A stretch of DNA of 64,000 nt, taken from contig NZ_CP152050.1 of NCBI RefSeq assembly GCF_038632915.1, forward strand, positions 1,705,001-1,769,000, written 5' to 3'. The stretch comes from Paenisporosarcina sp. FSL H8-0542 (GTDB lineage: Bacteria; Bacillota; Bacilli; Bacillales_A; Planococcaceae). The position numbers and the translations under genes were made by a program. Shown in pieces: positions 16,930 to 24,863 of the stretch. Every line of letters begins with the position of its first letter. The stretch's first letter is position 1. Below the pieces are notes generated by a model. That model was not told where the DNA came from, searched no databases, and was given only the letters and a program-made list of their open reading frames with translations.

Positions 16930-17895
16930 ATGCCAAAAAACGATAATATGCTGGCCATTCTATGGATGCTGAATTCGGGCGTGAAAATAACTGCAAAACA
17001 GATATCAGAAAAGTTAGAAATAAATATACGAACAGTTTATCGGTATATTGATGCACTATGTGCCAGTGGAGTGCCTATAATATCCGATACAGGTCATAAT
17101 GGCGGGTATAGCTTGCTGAATCATTTTATCAGAGCACCTCTGCTATTTGATATTGAAGAAAAAAAGGCACTTCTTCATGCTGCTGTTTTTGCAAAAGAAG
17201 CCGGATACCCTTTGAGTGAGGCATTAGGCAATGCGACATCAAAATTGAAAATGTATTCGAATCAGGAGCAGGAAAGTATACTTAGCCGTCATTTAGCTGG
17301 ATTTGAAGTTATAAACCGCATGGGATACCCTTCTGTTCAGCCGGTATTAGCGGAATTGGAGCAGGCTGTAGCAAACGAATTCTCTGTAGAAATTGATTAT
17401 CGCACAAGCCATGAAGAACAATCCATGAATAGGGTGATAGACCCCTATGGAATGGTTTACTGGAACAATAAATGGTATACTGTTGCATTTTGCCACCTAA
17501 GGAATGAAATGCGCAGCTTTCGGGCAGATCGGATTCTACAAATCAAGCGTACTCAAAAAATATTTAAGCGATCCGAAGCTTTTTCAGCCCGTGAATTTTT
17601 TATGCAAAATCTGTTACCTGATTTAGCGGGCAAGGATGGGTTAATTTCTTTAATTATCGGAGGCAGGTCAGAGGCATTGGATGACTTATGCCTGCATTGG
17701 TTTTTGGGACATCATCTGAAAGAGCGGACATCAAATCAAGCAATCTTTTTACTTGAGGAAAAATCAATTCATACATATGTCCCTTATTTTCTCCTATCAT
17801 ACGGGAAATCCATTCAAGTAATCGAACCACAGAGTTTGAAAGAAAAACTTGTTGCTGTTGTGTCGGAGTTAATGGAATATTATCAAATAAAATAA
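16930..17895 (+). CDS. YafY-type transcriptional regulator, HTH-11 + WYL
   Basis: A 321-aa regulator. The N-terminal winged helix (about 5-60) has ITAKQISEKLEINIRTVYRY and IISDTGHNGGYSL. The WYL domain (about 135-220) shows IDYRTSHEEQ, the VIDPYGMVYWNNKWYTVAF core and FRADRIL. The C-terminal extension follows. WYL regulators sense small ligands or nucleic acid and usually control adjacent genes. ATG at 16930 is preferred because AAGGTGAGG, containing the alternative GTG, is its ribosome site. A DJ-1/PfpI gene follows after a terminator, and a related regulator/DJ-1 pair occurs at 25.0-26.0 kb. Confidence 0.9.
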   Translation: MPKNDNMLAILWMLNSGVKITAKQISEKLEINIRTVYRYIDALCASGVPIISDTGHNGGYSLLNHFIRAPLLFDIEEKKALLHAAVFAKEAGYPLSEALGNATSKLKMYSNQEQESILSRHLAGFEVINRMGYPSVQPVLAELEQAVANEFSVEIDYRTSHEEQSMNRVIDPYGMVYWNNKWYTVAFCHLRNEMRSFRADRILQIKRTQKIFKRSEAFSAREFFMQNLLPDLAGKDGLISLIIGGRSEALDDLCLHWFLGHHLKERTSNQAIFLLEEKSIHTYVPYFLLSYGKSIQVIEPQSLKEKLVAVVSELMEYYQIK

Positions 17896-17933
17896 CTTCA
17901 CTGACAGCAGATGTCAGTGAAGTTATTTTATTA
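17891..17933 (+). terminator. Intrinsic terminator after the WYL regulator
   Basis: AATAACTTCACTGACA and TGTCAGTGAAGTTATT form a perfect stem around a short GCAGA loop, followed by TTATT. It separates the regulator from the DJ-1 gene. Confidence 0.9.
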
Positions 17934-18005
17934 TGATGATAATCATTGATTACTGATGGATGGTTGGTATCACTTGATGAATTGTAAAATAAGGAGAACT
18001 TGTAA

Positions 18006-18632
18006 ATGAATAATACGGTATATCTTTATGTGTTTGACACAATGGCAGACTGGGAAATAGGTTACTTAACTGCCGAACTGAACTCGGGAAGATATTATAA
18101 GAAAGGGTTGCCCCCATCAAAAATAGTTACCGTGGGAATTGAAAAGACTCCTGTAACTACTATGGGGGGATTGAAAATACTGCCTGACATCAAACTGGAT
18201 GAGTGCAGCATTGAATGCACAGATACATTGATTTTACCCGGTGGAGATACATGGACAGAAACAATTCACCAACCCATCTTAAAAATCGTTGAGAGGTGTT
18301 TAAAGGAAGGTATATTGGTTGTAGCGATTTGTGGTGCTACAATGGGGCTTGCCCAGACAGGATTGCTGAATTCACGTTGGCATACAAGTAATGATCTGGA
18401 ATACCTTAAAATGATCTGTCACACTTACACGGGCGAAAAGTATTACAAAATGGAGTCTGCTGTAACTGATGGAAAACTGATCACTGCATCCGGAATAGCT
18501 CCGTTGGAATTTTCTGTACAAGTCTTGAAAGCTCTGGGTGTGTTTTCTTCAAAAACATTAGATGCCTGGTACAGTCTTAATAAGACTCATGAATCCAAAT
18601 ATTTCTATGAGTTGATGAATTCAATCCAATGA
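18006..18632 (+). CDS. DJ-1/PfpI family protein (type 1 glutamine amidotransferase-like)
   Basis: A 208-aa class I glutamine-amidotransferase-like fold. The nucleophile elbow is VVAICGATMG with C109, and the family's LILPGGDTW strand lies at about 75-83. DJ-1/PfpI proteins include deglycases, proteases/chaperones and glyoxalase III-like enzymes; activity here is unassigned. An AAGGAG site precedes the ATG. It lies between the WYL regulator and a VOC-fold gene, probably one functional module. The paralogue at 25044 (minus strand) has the same C-terminal layout (TASGIAPLEF vs TANGTASLEF). Confidence 0.88.
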   Translation: MNNTVYLYVFDTMADWEIGYLTAELNSGRYYKKGLPPSKIVTVGIEKTPVTTMGGLKILPDIKLDECSIECTDTLILPGGDTWTETIHQPILKIVERCLKEGILVVAICGATMGLAQTGLLNSRWHTSNDLEYLKMICHTYTGEKYYKMESAVTDGKLITASGIAPLEFSVQVLKALGVFSSKTLDAWYSLNKTHESKYFYELMNSIQ

Positions 18633-18683
18633 AGGTATAAGCATAAAATTGATATATTATGATCATTTAAAGGAGGAGTAAAA

Positions 18684-19208
18684 ATGACTGAAAGCAAAAA
18701 ATATATGGCAGTGTCAGGTAAATATACAAAGAATGGAACACCCAACGGCTTTACATCTATTACCCCATTTATAACAGTGAAGAATCCTTCTGAAGCAATA
18801 GAGTTCTATAAAATTGTTTTCAATGCAAGGGTTAAGGATATTACTGAATATCCAAATGGAAATGGCAATAAAATAATTGTTCATGCGGAATTAAATTTTG
18901 GAAATGGTTTTTTGCAACTGGGAGCAGCGAATCCGGCATATAAATTGGCCTTGCCGCCAGATGAAGACAATGCGTGTTATTCTTTAGGAATTTACGTAAT
19001 TAATGTTGATCAGGTATTTGAAAACGCGGTAGCAAGAGGAGCAAAAGTAAGGGAACCGGTTGCAAGCTTTGTTTCAGGTGATCGATTCGGAAGTATATTG
19101 GATCCTTTTGGAGTAAGATGGTCTATTATGACTAGGATTGAAGATTTGTCAGAAGAAGAAAGTAGTCGGAGAGTTGCTGAATGGGCCAAAAGCTTTAGTG
19201 GAGAATAA
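18684..19208 (+). CDS. VOC/PhnB-like glyoxalase-fold protein
   Basis: A 174-aa protein with one vicinal-oxygen-chelate module (about 23-150): ITPFITVKNPSEAIEFYKIV, then FLQLGAANP and the C-terminal FGSILDPFGVRWSIMT typical of PhnB-like members. These bind metals or aromatic/antibiotic ligands; no substrate can be assigned. An AAGGAGGAG site precedes the ATG. It is 52 nt past the DJ-1 gene and likely co-transcribed. Its stop is followed, with a 1-2 nt gap, by a truncated cassette gene, marking a recombination junction. Confidence 0.88.
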   Translation: MTESKKYMAVSGKYTKNGTPNGFTSITPFITVKNPSEAIEFYKIVFNARVKDITEYPNGNGNKIIVHAELNFGNGFLQLGAANPAYKLALPPDEDNACYSLGIYVINVDQVFENAVARGAKVREPVASFVSGDRFGSILDPFGVRWSIMTRIEDLSEEESSRRVAEWAKSFSGE

Positions 19209-19443
19209 ACATGAGATTAATCGCGTTTCGGATGAGTTGTTTAAGGATGATGGCTTTAAGTGTTTGTACATTTATTCAGAAAGGGAAATAGAACAAAGCA
19301 ACTATAAAGAAATTTTAGAGTCAGCTAATTGGAGAACAATAAGATTATTGGCAAATGACTTGCTAGTTAACATGGGAGAAGAAAATAAAAAGTTGCAGCA
19401 ATTTGTCCAGATTAGTGACAATGTTTGGAGTAAACCAGAATAA
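19209..19443 (+). pseudogene. 5'-truncated copy of the 14652-15081 cassette gene
   Basis: From ATGAGATTAATCGCG onward the sequence matches the 3' two-thirds of the gene at 14652-15081 (EINRVSDELFKDDGFKCLYI versus EINRVSDELFKDDAFKCLYI), including the 3' flank into the repeat. The 5' part is absent and replaced by the VOC gene, so the WYL/DJ-1/VOC module is joined inside a cassette gene. There is no plausible start of its own. Confidence 0.85.
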
Positions 19444-19453
19444 CAATGATTTC

Positions 19454-19537
19454 CTTATTCAACTAACGGGTGCTTTACTTCAATAAGGGGTAAAGCCTTT
19501 TTCTTATTGAACTAACGGGGCAGGTTAGATAAAGAAG
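19454..19537 (+). repeat. Dispersed repeat site (A-stem fused to T4 terminator, B-stem)
   Basis: CTTATTCAACTAACGGGTGC leads into a T4 terminator, GCTTTACTTCAATAAGGGG pairing with GTAAAGC, plus T5. B-stem: CTTATTGAACTAAC / GGGGCAG / GTTAGATAAAGAAG. Confidence 0.9.
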
Positions 19538-19595
19538 GAGGGTGTTTTCTAATTGGTAAATTATGTTATAATTTATTTATAAGGGGGGTTGAGTG

Positions 19596-19805
19596 ATGAG
19601 AACTAAGATTTTTGAATGGATTGGTTTCATTATCGTTTGCGTCTCGATATATGCTAATGCAACATTTCGTGCAGATGGTACTAACACGGAGACAGGAATA
19701 AACTTAACAGTAATCGGGATGATTATGGGTGCAATTCTTACTTGTACTTTTTTCTATATTAGGAAGTTTGGAAATAAAGGGGTACATACGAAGTCGACAA
19801 ATTAA
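19596..19805 (+). CDS. Small membrane protein, two helices
   Basis: A 69-aa protein with two predicted membrane helices (FEWIGFIIVCVSIYANATF and LTVIGMIMGAILTCTFFY) and a short basic tail. AAGGGGGGT lies 6 nt before the ATG at 19596, which I prefer to the overlapping GTG. A TATAAT-like box at about 19566 could be its promoter. Unknown function; single cassette. Confidence 0.65.
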   Translation: MRTKIFEWIGFIIVCVSIYANATFRADGTNTETGINLTVIGMIMGAILTCTFFYIRKFGNKGVHTKSTN

Positions 19806-19813
19806 CCTGCAAT

Positions 19814-19846
19814 TTTATTTAACTAACGAGTCCGCTTTAGTGGAAG
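19814..19846 (+). repeat. Dispersed repeat, A-stem variant
   Basis: TTTAACTAACGAGTCCGCTT followed by TAGTGGAAGATCC; the loop carries an extra CC. No terminator or B-stem follows. Confidence 0.65.
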
Positions 19847-19903
19847 ATCCCTAAGTTACTTTTACAATTATAGAGTAGGTCATTTTATTAACGGGAGGAT
19901 CAT

Positions 19904-20305
19904 ATGTTCTTGATAAAGTTGGCACTCTTTGTGTTGATAGTGTTTGGTTTAAATGTGGTAGTAAAGCTTCTTTTGAAAAAAGTACTTAAGATTGAAAAAG
20001 AAAAAAACTCCTTTTTTTCTTACAACCACATAAACAATCTGCACAGGAAAATTGATTGGGGTATCAGAATTACTTCTATTATCACAATTACAATTACCAA
20101 TATATTGGTGATAGTTGAAAATTATCCAAATTACCTTTTACTAATACCAATTTTCTGCCTTGGACTAGATTATCCAGTAAGAGCATTTTTTGAGAGGAAA
20201 TATTCGCAGAACCCCAAACAATATATTCTAACTCTTAGCGAAGGGGTAATAATGTTACTTGCAATAGTAATAGTCATTCAATTTAATTTATTTATTACAC
20301 AATAA
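19904..20305 (+). CDS. DUF4181-like membrane protein (copy 1)
   Basis: A 133-aa protein: N-terminal helix (LALFVLIVFGLNVVVKLLL), a conserved cytoplasmic loop with FFSYNHINNLHRKIDWG, two closely spaced helices and a final helix. The loop signature and a second conserved stretch (RAFFERKYSQNPKQYILTL) match DUF4181 proteins of Bacillaceae, whose function is unknown. GGGAGGA precedes the ATG. A paralogue of the same length lies at 23414, so the cassette family has duplicated and diverged here. Confidence 0.75.
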   Translation: MFLIKLALFVLIVFGLNVVVKLLLKKVLKIEKEKNSFFSYNHINNLHRKIDWGIRITSIITITITNILVIVENYPNYLLLIPIFCLGLDYPVRAFFERKYSQNPKQYILTLSEGVIMLLAIVIVIQFNLFITQ

Positions 20306-20351
20306 AACTGCTTAGTTGTAGACAGTGTGGTTGCTAAGAAAGTAAGTAAGT

Positions 20352-20443
20352 CTTATTCAACTAACCGGTGCTTTAGTCAAAGATCTTCGAGTAGCTTAAT
20401 CACTCTTTTCCTTATTGAACTAACGGGGCAGTTTAGTTGAAGA
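20352..20443 (+). repeat. Complete dispersed repeat site (A-stem, T1-like, B-stem)
   Basis: A-stem TTCAACTAA / TTAGTCAAA around CCGGTGCT, degraded terminator (GAGTAGCTTAATCACTC plus T-rich tail), B-stem CTTATTGAACTAAC / GGGGCAG / TTTAGTTGAAGAG. Confidence 0.88.
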
Positions 20444-20569
20444 GCGGTAGTCAGGTACATGAAGAAGGAATTTAAACTGGATGAGTCGAATAATGAATGA
20501 GAATTTCATTGATTTTTTCATGTCTTTTAACTTTGAAAGATTACACTAAACAATGAGGAGATTGGTCTT

Positions 20570-21064
20570 ATGCAAGTTGTAACCAAAATGTTTTTAGAAC
20601 AACTCGACATGCATTGTTATGAGAATGAGTGGTTTGCATCCATGGAACAGGCACTTCATGGAGTCATCGCAGCTGAAGCAGTGTGGACATGTTCGGGAAT
20701 CAGCAATTCGATTTGGCAGATTGTCAACCACTTGATATTTTGGAATGAAGACGTGATCCATCGAATTAAGGGCACAGAGAATCCGCATAAAGCAGAAAGC
20801 AATGATGAAACTTTTGGAAATCCAGGGGATCCAGAAGACGAAATTGGGTGGGCCCAGACAGTTCAGCGCCTTTATGAAGTCATGAATAAATTAAAAACGG
20901 TCATTGCTGACCTTGACGATGAAAAGTTAACAGCTCCGTATGCAACTAACAGATACTCTATTGAGCGTTTACTCAGCAATATTATGATGCACGATACGTA
21001 TCATATTGGCCAAATTGTTCTGTTGCGAAAGTTGCAACCCTCCTGGAGTGGCGGTGATTGGTGA
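20570..21064 (+). CDS. DinB-family protein (copy 1)
   Basis: A 164-aa four-helix-bundle protein of the DinB/YfiT superfamily. Candidate metal-ligand histidines are in IWQIVNHLIFWNED (about 46-59) and the C-terminal MMHDTYHIGQIVLLRKLQ (about 138-155), the usual H…HxxxH arrangement. Members include metal-dependent thiol-S-transferases such as bacillithiol transferases; many are uncharacterised. An ATGAGGAG-type ribosome site precedes the ATG. An IS110 remnant lies directly downstream on the opposite strand. Confidence 0.85.
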   Translation: MQVVTKMFLEQLDMHCYENEWFASMEQALHGVIAAEAVWTCSGISNSIWQIVNHLIFWNEDVIHRIKGTENPHKAESNDETFGNPGDPEDEIGWAQTVQRLYEVMNKLKTVIADLDDEKLTAPYATNRYSIERLLSNIMMHDTYHIGQIVLLRKLQPSWSGGDW

Positions 21065-21083
21065 AATGAATAAGCTGTTTCCG

Positions 21084-21176
21084 TTAATCAGAACTTAAAT
21101 ACTTGTTTCCTTTTTTGGTCTTGGCCGATTTCTTCTTACCTGCACTTTCATTCTGTTCTGGTACAAGGCAGGCCCA
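21084..21176 (-). pseudogene. IS110-family transposase C-terminal remnant
   Basis: The minus strand reads WACLVPEQNESAGKKKSAKT and then KKGNKYLSSD before a stop. This matches the IS116/IS110/IS902 C-terminal domain (usual form 'aGl.Pg.neSaGkrksgkt.kGnkyLr'). The rest of the gene is gone; the break is next to a degenerate array repeat. Confidence 0.75.
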
Positions 21177-21182
21177 TATTCC

Positions 21183-21232
21183 TTTGTTCAATCATCGGGC
21201 GCTTTTCTTTAATAAGAAAGCGTAAGAAATGA
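21183..21232 (+). repeat. Degenerate dispersed repeat with terminator-like hairpin
   Basis: TTCAATCATCGGGCGCTTTT resembles the A-stem right arm plus T1 start, followed by CGCTTTTCTT-TAAT-AAGAAAGCG. It borders the IS110 remnant. Confidence 0.4.
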
Positions 21233-21308
21233 TGATTTATCCGCCGATGGTAACAAACTGACTGATACTTGTGTTTATTCTATAATAAAGTAACATTGTG
21301 AACAATTA

Positions 21309-21360
21309 CACTTAAACTAAAGGTGTGCTTTACTTCAATAAGAAGTAAAGCATTTTTTTA
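21309..21360 (+). repeat. Dispersed repeat site (A-stem fused to T4 terminator)
   Basis: CTTAAACTAAAGGTGTGC leads into GCTTTACTTCAATAAGAAG with GTAAAGC and a T7 tract. No B-stem follows. Confidence 0.8.
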
Positions 21361-21513
21361 TATTACAAAGGGACAGGATAATGAATAGGGCATTTTGTTT
21401 TATCAATATGCCCTTAGAAATGGGCATACATTAAATGGACGAAAAAATTTCTTAGGTACCTTTTGTGATGCGAACCGGTGATATATCAATAAATAAAGAG
21501 GGAGCTTTGATTC

Positions 21514-22188
21514 TTGAAAAGAAATATTGCCTTAGTAGGTACACTTGGTTGTATGTTATTGGGTGGAATATGGATTCATCATCAGCATCAAGAAATTGTA
21601 GTTGCTTCAACTGTAAAATCTGAGAAAGAACAATCGGATGAGGTTCTGATCCAGAATACCCGGATGTTATCAAAACAAATAACAACTCAACTAAAGAAGG
21701 AACAAATTTTAGATATAGCAGGAATCAGTATAAATCACCAAAGTAAAGACATTGGTGTACGGGTAAATGGTACCCCGCAGTATCTGAATAAAGTGGAAAA
21801 TGACATTAAGAGGATAGTTGAGATGTTGGCAGAAGAAACAATTTTTAAGGATTATGCAATCGGAGCTTATATTCAAATAACAAATGATAACAAAGCTGAA
21901 TTAGATCAAATGGGGCAATTGAGTAAATTAATAAATACAATTCAAGAGGACCTAAAAGGTAAAGGCTTCGTAGAAATTGAAAATGTACTTATAGAAAAAA
22001 ATTATAAGATGTTAATTGTGGTAATAAACACAACCATCCAAAAAAACGATTCAGCAAGCATCGATCGTGGAAAGGAAATTGAAAAAGAAGTTAAGGGCGC
22101 GTTAAAGGAAGTTAAATCCTCTTTAATAACTGAGACTGTAACAGTACAGGTTATAGTCAATAACTTTAGTCGCAAAAAAATAAATTAA
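21514..22188 (+). CDS. DUF4030 family membrane-anchored protein
   Basis: A 224-aa protein from a TTG start behind AGAGGGAGC. One N-terminal membrane helix or signal (IALVGTLGCMLLGGIWI), then an extracytoplasmic domain with ISINHQSKDIGVRVNGTPQY and later KGKGFVEIENVLIEKNYKML, typical of DUF4030 proteins of Bacillus, function unknown. The 5' flank (GTGATGCGAACCGGTGATAT…) resembles that at 8199-8235. A frameshifted DUF4030 segment is fused to a regulator at 25.9-26.5 kb. Confidence 0.75.
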   Translation: MKRNIALVGTLGCMLLGGIWIHHQHQEIVVASTVKSEKEQSDEVLIQNTRMLSKQITTQLKKEQILDIAGISINHQSKDIGVRVNGTPQYLNKVENDIKRIVEMLAEETIFKDYAIGAYIQITNDNKAELDQMGQLSKLINTIQEDLKGKGFVEIENVLIEKNYKMLIVVINTTIQKNDSASIDRGKEIEKEVKGALKEVKSSLITETVTVQVIVNNFSRKKIN

Positions 22189-22220
22189 ATTCAAGATAAA
22201 AGTTCATAACGTTAAATTAG

Positions 22221-22256
22221 TCTTCTTCAACTAACGGGGGCTTTAGTTAAAGAAGG
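22221..22256 (+). repeat. Dispersed repeat, A/B hybrid stem
   Basis: CTTCTTCAACTAA with loop CGGGGGCT and right arm TTAGTTAAAGAAG. The outer arms are of B type, the loop closer to A type, so this copy may be an A x B recombinant. Confidence 0.8.
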
Positions 22257-22337
22257 ATTATTATAAATAATACAGCATATAAATATTGTGGCATCAAATG
22301 TCAATACTAAATCAAGTGGAAATGGAGGGAATTTAAT

Positions 22338-22841
22338 ATGACACACCCAGCATTAAAAATGTACAACTACCACGTATGGGCAAATGGAGTTATAATTGAT
22401 CGTTTAAAAGAACTTCCAAAGGAAATTTATCATAAGGAAATTCAGAGTGGTTTTTCTTCGGTATCAAAGGTGTTGTCTCACATTTATCTCACAGATTATG
22501 CATGGTTTGACATTATCTCAGGTAAAAGTATGAATGATGCAATGGCGTTCACGAATCAATTAAGAGAACAGGTGGAAACGAAAAGTATTGAGGAAATGAA
22601 AAAAATATTTCTAGACTTAGCTGAACGAAACAAAGCACTTCTGAACAGTCAAGAAGATATTGAAAAGTTGATTGTGGTGGATAATCCATATGCTGGGTTG
22701 CTTGAAACTTCTATTTCTGAATCGGTACTACACGTTGTCACTCACGGATCATATCACCGTGGCAATATAGCTACTATGTTGCGGCAAATGGGGCACACCT
22801 CCGTTATGCAAGATTTCGGACTTTACCTATATTCAAAATAG
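22338..22841 (+). CDS. DinB-family protein (copy 2)
   Basis: A 167-aa four-helix DinB-superfamily protein, not closely similar to copy 1. N-terminal MYNYHVWANGVIIDRLKELP is the typical DinB opening. Metal-binding histidines are expected in KVLSHIYLTDYAWFDII and VLHVVTHGSYHRGNIATMLR (HxxxH). It is probably a metal-dependent thiol transferase or related enzyme. GGAGGG precedes the ATG. Single cassette gene between an A/B hybrid and a complete site. Confidence 0.9.
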   Translation: MTHPALKMYNYHVWANGVIIDRLKELPKEIYHKEIQSGFSSVSKVLSHIYLTDYAWFDIISGKSMNDAMAFTNQLREQVETKSIEEMKKIFLDLAERNKALLNSQEDIEKLIVVDNPYAGLLETSISESVLHVVTHGSYHRGNIATMLRQMGHTSVMQDFGLYLYSK

Positions 22842-22883
22842 ATGAGAGTAACTCAAGCACCATCCACTTTAAATGGAACAGTT

Positions 22884-22963
22884 CCTCAACTAAAGGGTGC
22901 TTTACTTCAATAAGGAGTGAAGCATTTTTCTTATTGAACTAACGGGGCAGGTTAGTTGAAGAG
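22884..22963 (+). repeat. Dispersed repeat site (A-stem fused to T4, B-stem)
   Basis: CTCAACTAAAGGGTGC, T4 terminator GCTTTACTTCAATAAGGAG with GTGAAGC (G-T wobble) plus T5, then B-stem CTTATTGAACTAAC / GGGGCAG / GTTAGTTGAAGAG. The two arms come from different subtypes, so the outer stem is mismatched. Confidence 0.9.
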
Positions 22964-23032
22964 GAAGGAGTTCTTTTATTTCATCGATCTTAGTCATATA
23001 ATTAAGGAATATTTAAAGAAAGGAGTAGAAAA

Positions 23033-23242
23033 ATGGAAAATAATTCTTTGCACATCAGAAATTACAATCGTCATAAAGAACATAATAAACGTGTAGCTGA
23101 ATTTCATAAAAACCACGCTTCTCAAATAGCCAATGGAGAAAACGGAAATAGTTGGTTAGCTAAACTAGAAAGATATGTTTATAACAAAGGAATGACTCTT
23201 TTTAAGATAGTAAAAAAACATTTAATCAACTGTTCCTTTTAG
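23033..23242 (+). CDS. Small basic hypothetical protein
   Basis: A 69-aa basic, helical protein rich in His, Lys and Asn (NYNRHKEHNKRVAEFHKNHA). The ATG follows AAAGGAGTAG. The last dozen residues overlap what looks like a terminator hairpin (around 23222-23252), so the natural stop may have been lost. No family recognised. Confidence 0.5.
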   Translation: MENNSLHIRNYNRHKEHNKRVAEFHKNHASQIANGENGNSWLAKLERYVYNKGMTLFKIVKKHLINCSF

Positions 23243-23308
23243 GTACAGTTCTTTTTTTTGAAATTGATGATTATTTTGTTACACAGTTTAGGTCAACTCT
23301 ACAATAAG

Positions 23309-23400
23309 TCTTCTTCAACTAACGGATGCTTTAGTTGAAACTCAAAGAGCTGTTTTATCGGTTCTTTTTCTTATTAAACTAACGGGGCAGGTTAATGGAA
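23309..23400 (+). repeat. Complete dispersed repeat site (A-stem, T1-like, B-stem)
   Basis: A-stem TTCAACTAA / TTAGTTGAA around CGGATGCT (perfect), a weak GAGCTGTTTTATCGGTTC terminator with T5, B-stem left arm CTTATTAAACTAAC with loop GGGGCAG and right arm GTTAATGGAATGG. The B-stem ends only 13 nt before the next start codon. Confidence 0.9.
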
Positions 23401-23413
23401 TGGGAGGAGTTGT

Positions 23414-23821
23414 ATGTTCTGGGTAAAATTCGGTTTAATTGCGATAATTGTTTTTGTCCTTATTTCAATAGTTAAGCTTCTTCTGAGGAAGCTACTCAAA
23501 ATTGAGAAAGTAAAAAAAGAGCTATTTTCCTATAATCATATAAACGATTTACATCGAAAAATTGAAAAAGGTTTGAGAATTTTTTCTGCGATTGCTCTAA
23601 TACTTCTATCTTGTGTGCTGTTGTATTATTTTGAAGATTTAATTTACCTGGTTTTAATTGCAGTAATCGTTTTTATGGTATTGGATTATTTGGTAAGAGC
23701 ATTTTTCGAGTGGAAATATACACAATATCCGAAACAATCTATTTTAACTTTAACTGAAATGTTTTTAATTTTAATAGCAATAATAATCGTTATTGAATTT
23801 AAATTACTTGGTTCTTATTAA
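23414..23821 (+). CDS. DUF4181-like membrane protein (copy 2)
   Basis: A 135-aa paralogue of the protein at 19904, with the same signature FSYNHINDLHRKIEKGLR and RAFFEWKYTQYPKQSILTL, four predicted helices and KLLLRKLLKIEKVKK after helix 1. Function unknown. GGGAGGAG precedes the ATG, which lies 13 nt from the B-stem. The TAA stop codon is part of the following A-stem (TTATTAAGCTAAC), so coding and repeat sequence overlap. Confidence 0.75.
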   Translation: MFWVKFGLIAIIVFVLISIVKLLLRKLLKIEKVKKELFSYNHINDLHRKIEKGLRIFSAIALILLSCVLLYYFEDLIYLVLIAVIVFMVLDYLVRAFFEWKYTQYPKQSILTLTEMFLILIAIIIVIEFKLLGSY

Positions 23822-23911
23822 GCTAACGAGGTGCTTTAGCTGAAGATTATTTAAGCTTCTTAGACAGCTCTTTTTCCCTATTCAACTAACGGGGCAGAAT
23901 ACTTGAATAAG
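23815..23911 (+). repeat. Complete dispersed repeat site with compensated A-stem
   Basis: A-stem AGCTAA / TTAGCT: relative to the common AACTAA / TTAGTT, both partners changed. T1 hairpin AGCTTCTTAGACAGCTC plus T5, then B-stem ATTCAACTAAC / GGGGCAG with degraded right arm AATACTTGAATAAG. Confidence 0.92.
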
Positions 23912-23963
23912 AAAAATGAAAAATATTGTTAAAATGAAAGTTCAAACCAATAGGGGGGTAATT

Positions 23964-24305
23964 ATGATTGATGATAAAAAAATGAACCAATTTACATTAG
24001 TTGATGTTATTGAAAGGAAAATACATTTCACAAATACAAATACTATATTCGATAAAACAGAGTTTAAAGATATTAATGAAGGTGAATTGCTGGCTTATTA
24101 TGAAATGTTGGCGGATGTTAAAGAAATGAAGGAAAATGAATTTGTAAGTAAGTACCTAAATATAATAAATAAACTTACGGTACAGTTTGAAAACGAAGAA
24201 CTTACGGATAGAAGAGAGATAGAAAAAATGTCTGGATATAATAATGCCATTGTCTCTATCTTAAAGTGTATAAACCCGATTTATGAGTATGATTTAGAAG
24301 ATTAG
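23964..24305 (+). CDS. Hypothetical cassette protein
   Basis: A 113-aa acidic, helical, soluble protein starting MIDDKKMNQFTLVDVIERK. ATG at 23964 chosen because AGGGGGGT lies 4 nt upstream; a longer frame from 23916 would translate this site. The central segment (ADVKEMKENEFVSKYLNIIN) is predicted helical. No known family. Confidence 0.65.
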   Translation: MIDDKKMNQFTLVDVIERKIHFTNTNTIFDKTEFKDINEGELLAYYEMLADVKEMKENEFVSKYLNIINKLTVQFENEELTDRREIEKMSGYNNAIVSILKCINPIYEYDLED

Positions 24306-24324
24306 TCCATCAAAATTTAATTTG

Positions 24325-24356
24325 TCTTATTGAACTAACGGGTGCTTTAGTTGAAT
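24325..24356 (+). repeat. Dispersed repeat, A-stem only
   Basis: CTTATTGAACTAA / CGGGTGCT / TTAGTTGAATAA. Terminator remains are minimal (CCAGCTGACTC) and there is no B-stem before the next gene. Confidence 0.85.
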
Positions 24357-24394
24357 AACCAGCTGACTCATTTTCAGAATAGGGGGTTTAATGT

Positions 24395-24826
24395 TTGACT
24401 AGTAAATCACGCAAAATCTTAGGTGTTATATTAATTGTTTTGGCATTGATTCCGATTAGTAATGCGGTTAAATATTTCACATCTCCTCCCATATTAGTCG
24501 GTTATTCTGAAAATAAAGATTGGAAGGTTGAATATGTTTCAACAGGACATTATTGGGAGGCTCAGTTGTTCCCCTTGAAACAGGGTTTAGGACAACCTGA
24601 AAATTTAGTTTTTATCGAAGGCAATCAAAGGAATGAATATCCAGGTAAAGGTTCGAAAAATGAAGAACCCAACGATGCAAGATTATATTACTACTGCAAT
24701 ACATTAGGAAGCAGTCCGAAAGATAATGTATCTTATAAATTTGAATTCATCTCGAACAATGGACAGAAACAAATGATAAATTTAAAAAGACAAAAAGAAG
24801 AATTTTCAATTTGGAAAATATTTTAG
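24395..24826 (+). CDS. Membrane-anchored hypothetical protein
   Basis: A 143-aa protein from a TTG start 8 nt after AGGGGG; the nearer ATG at 24391 is out of frame and ends at once. N-terminal hydrophobic segment (ILGVILIVLALIPISNAV) acting as signal or anchor, then an extracytoplasmic beta-rich domain (VGYSENKDWKVEYVSTGHYW … SYKFEFISNNGQ). No family recognised; the layout is common among small secreted Bacillaceae proteins. Confidence 0.65.
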   Translation: MTSKSRKILGVILIVLALIPISNAVKYFTSPPILVGYSENKDWKVEYVSTGHYWEAQLFPLKQGLGQPENLVFIEGNQRNEYPGKGSKNEEPNDARLYYYCNTLGSSPKDNVSYKFEFISNNGQKQMINLKRQKEEFSIWKIF

Positions 24827-24863
24827 CCTTTAATAGAGGGCATACTGAATCGATATGGTGTTC

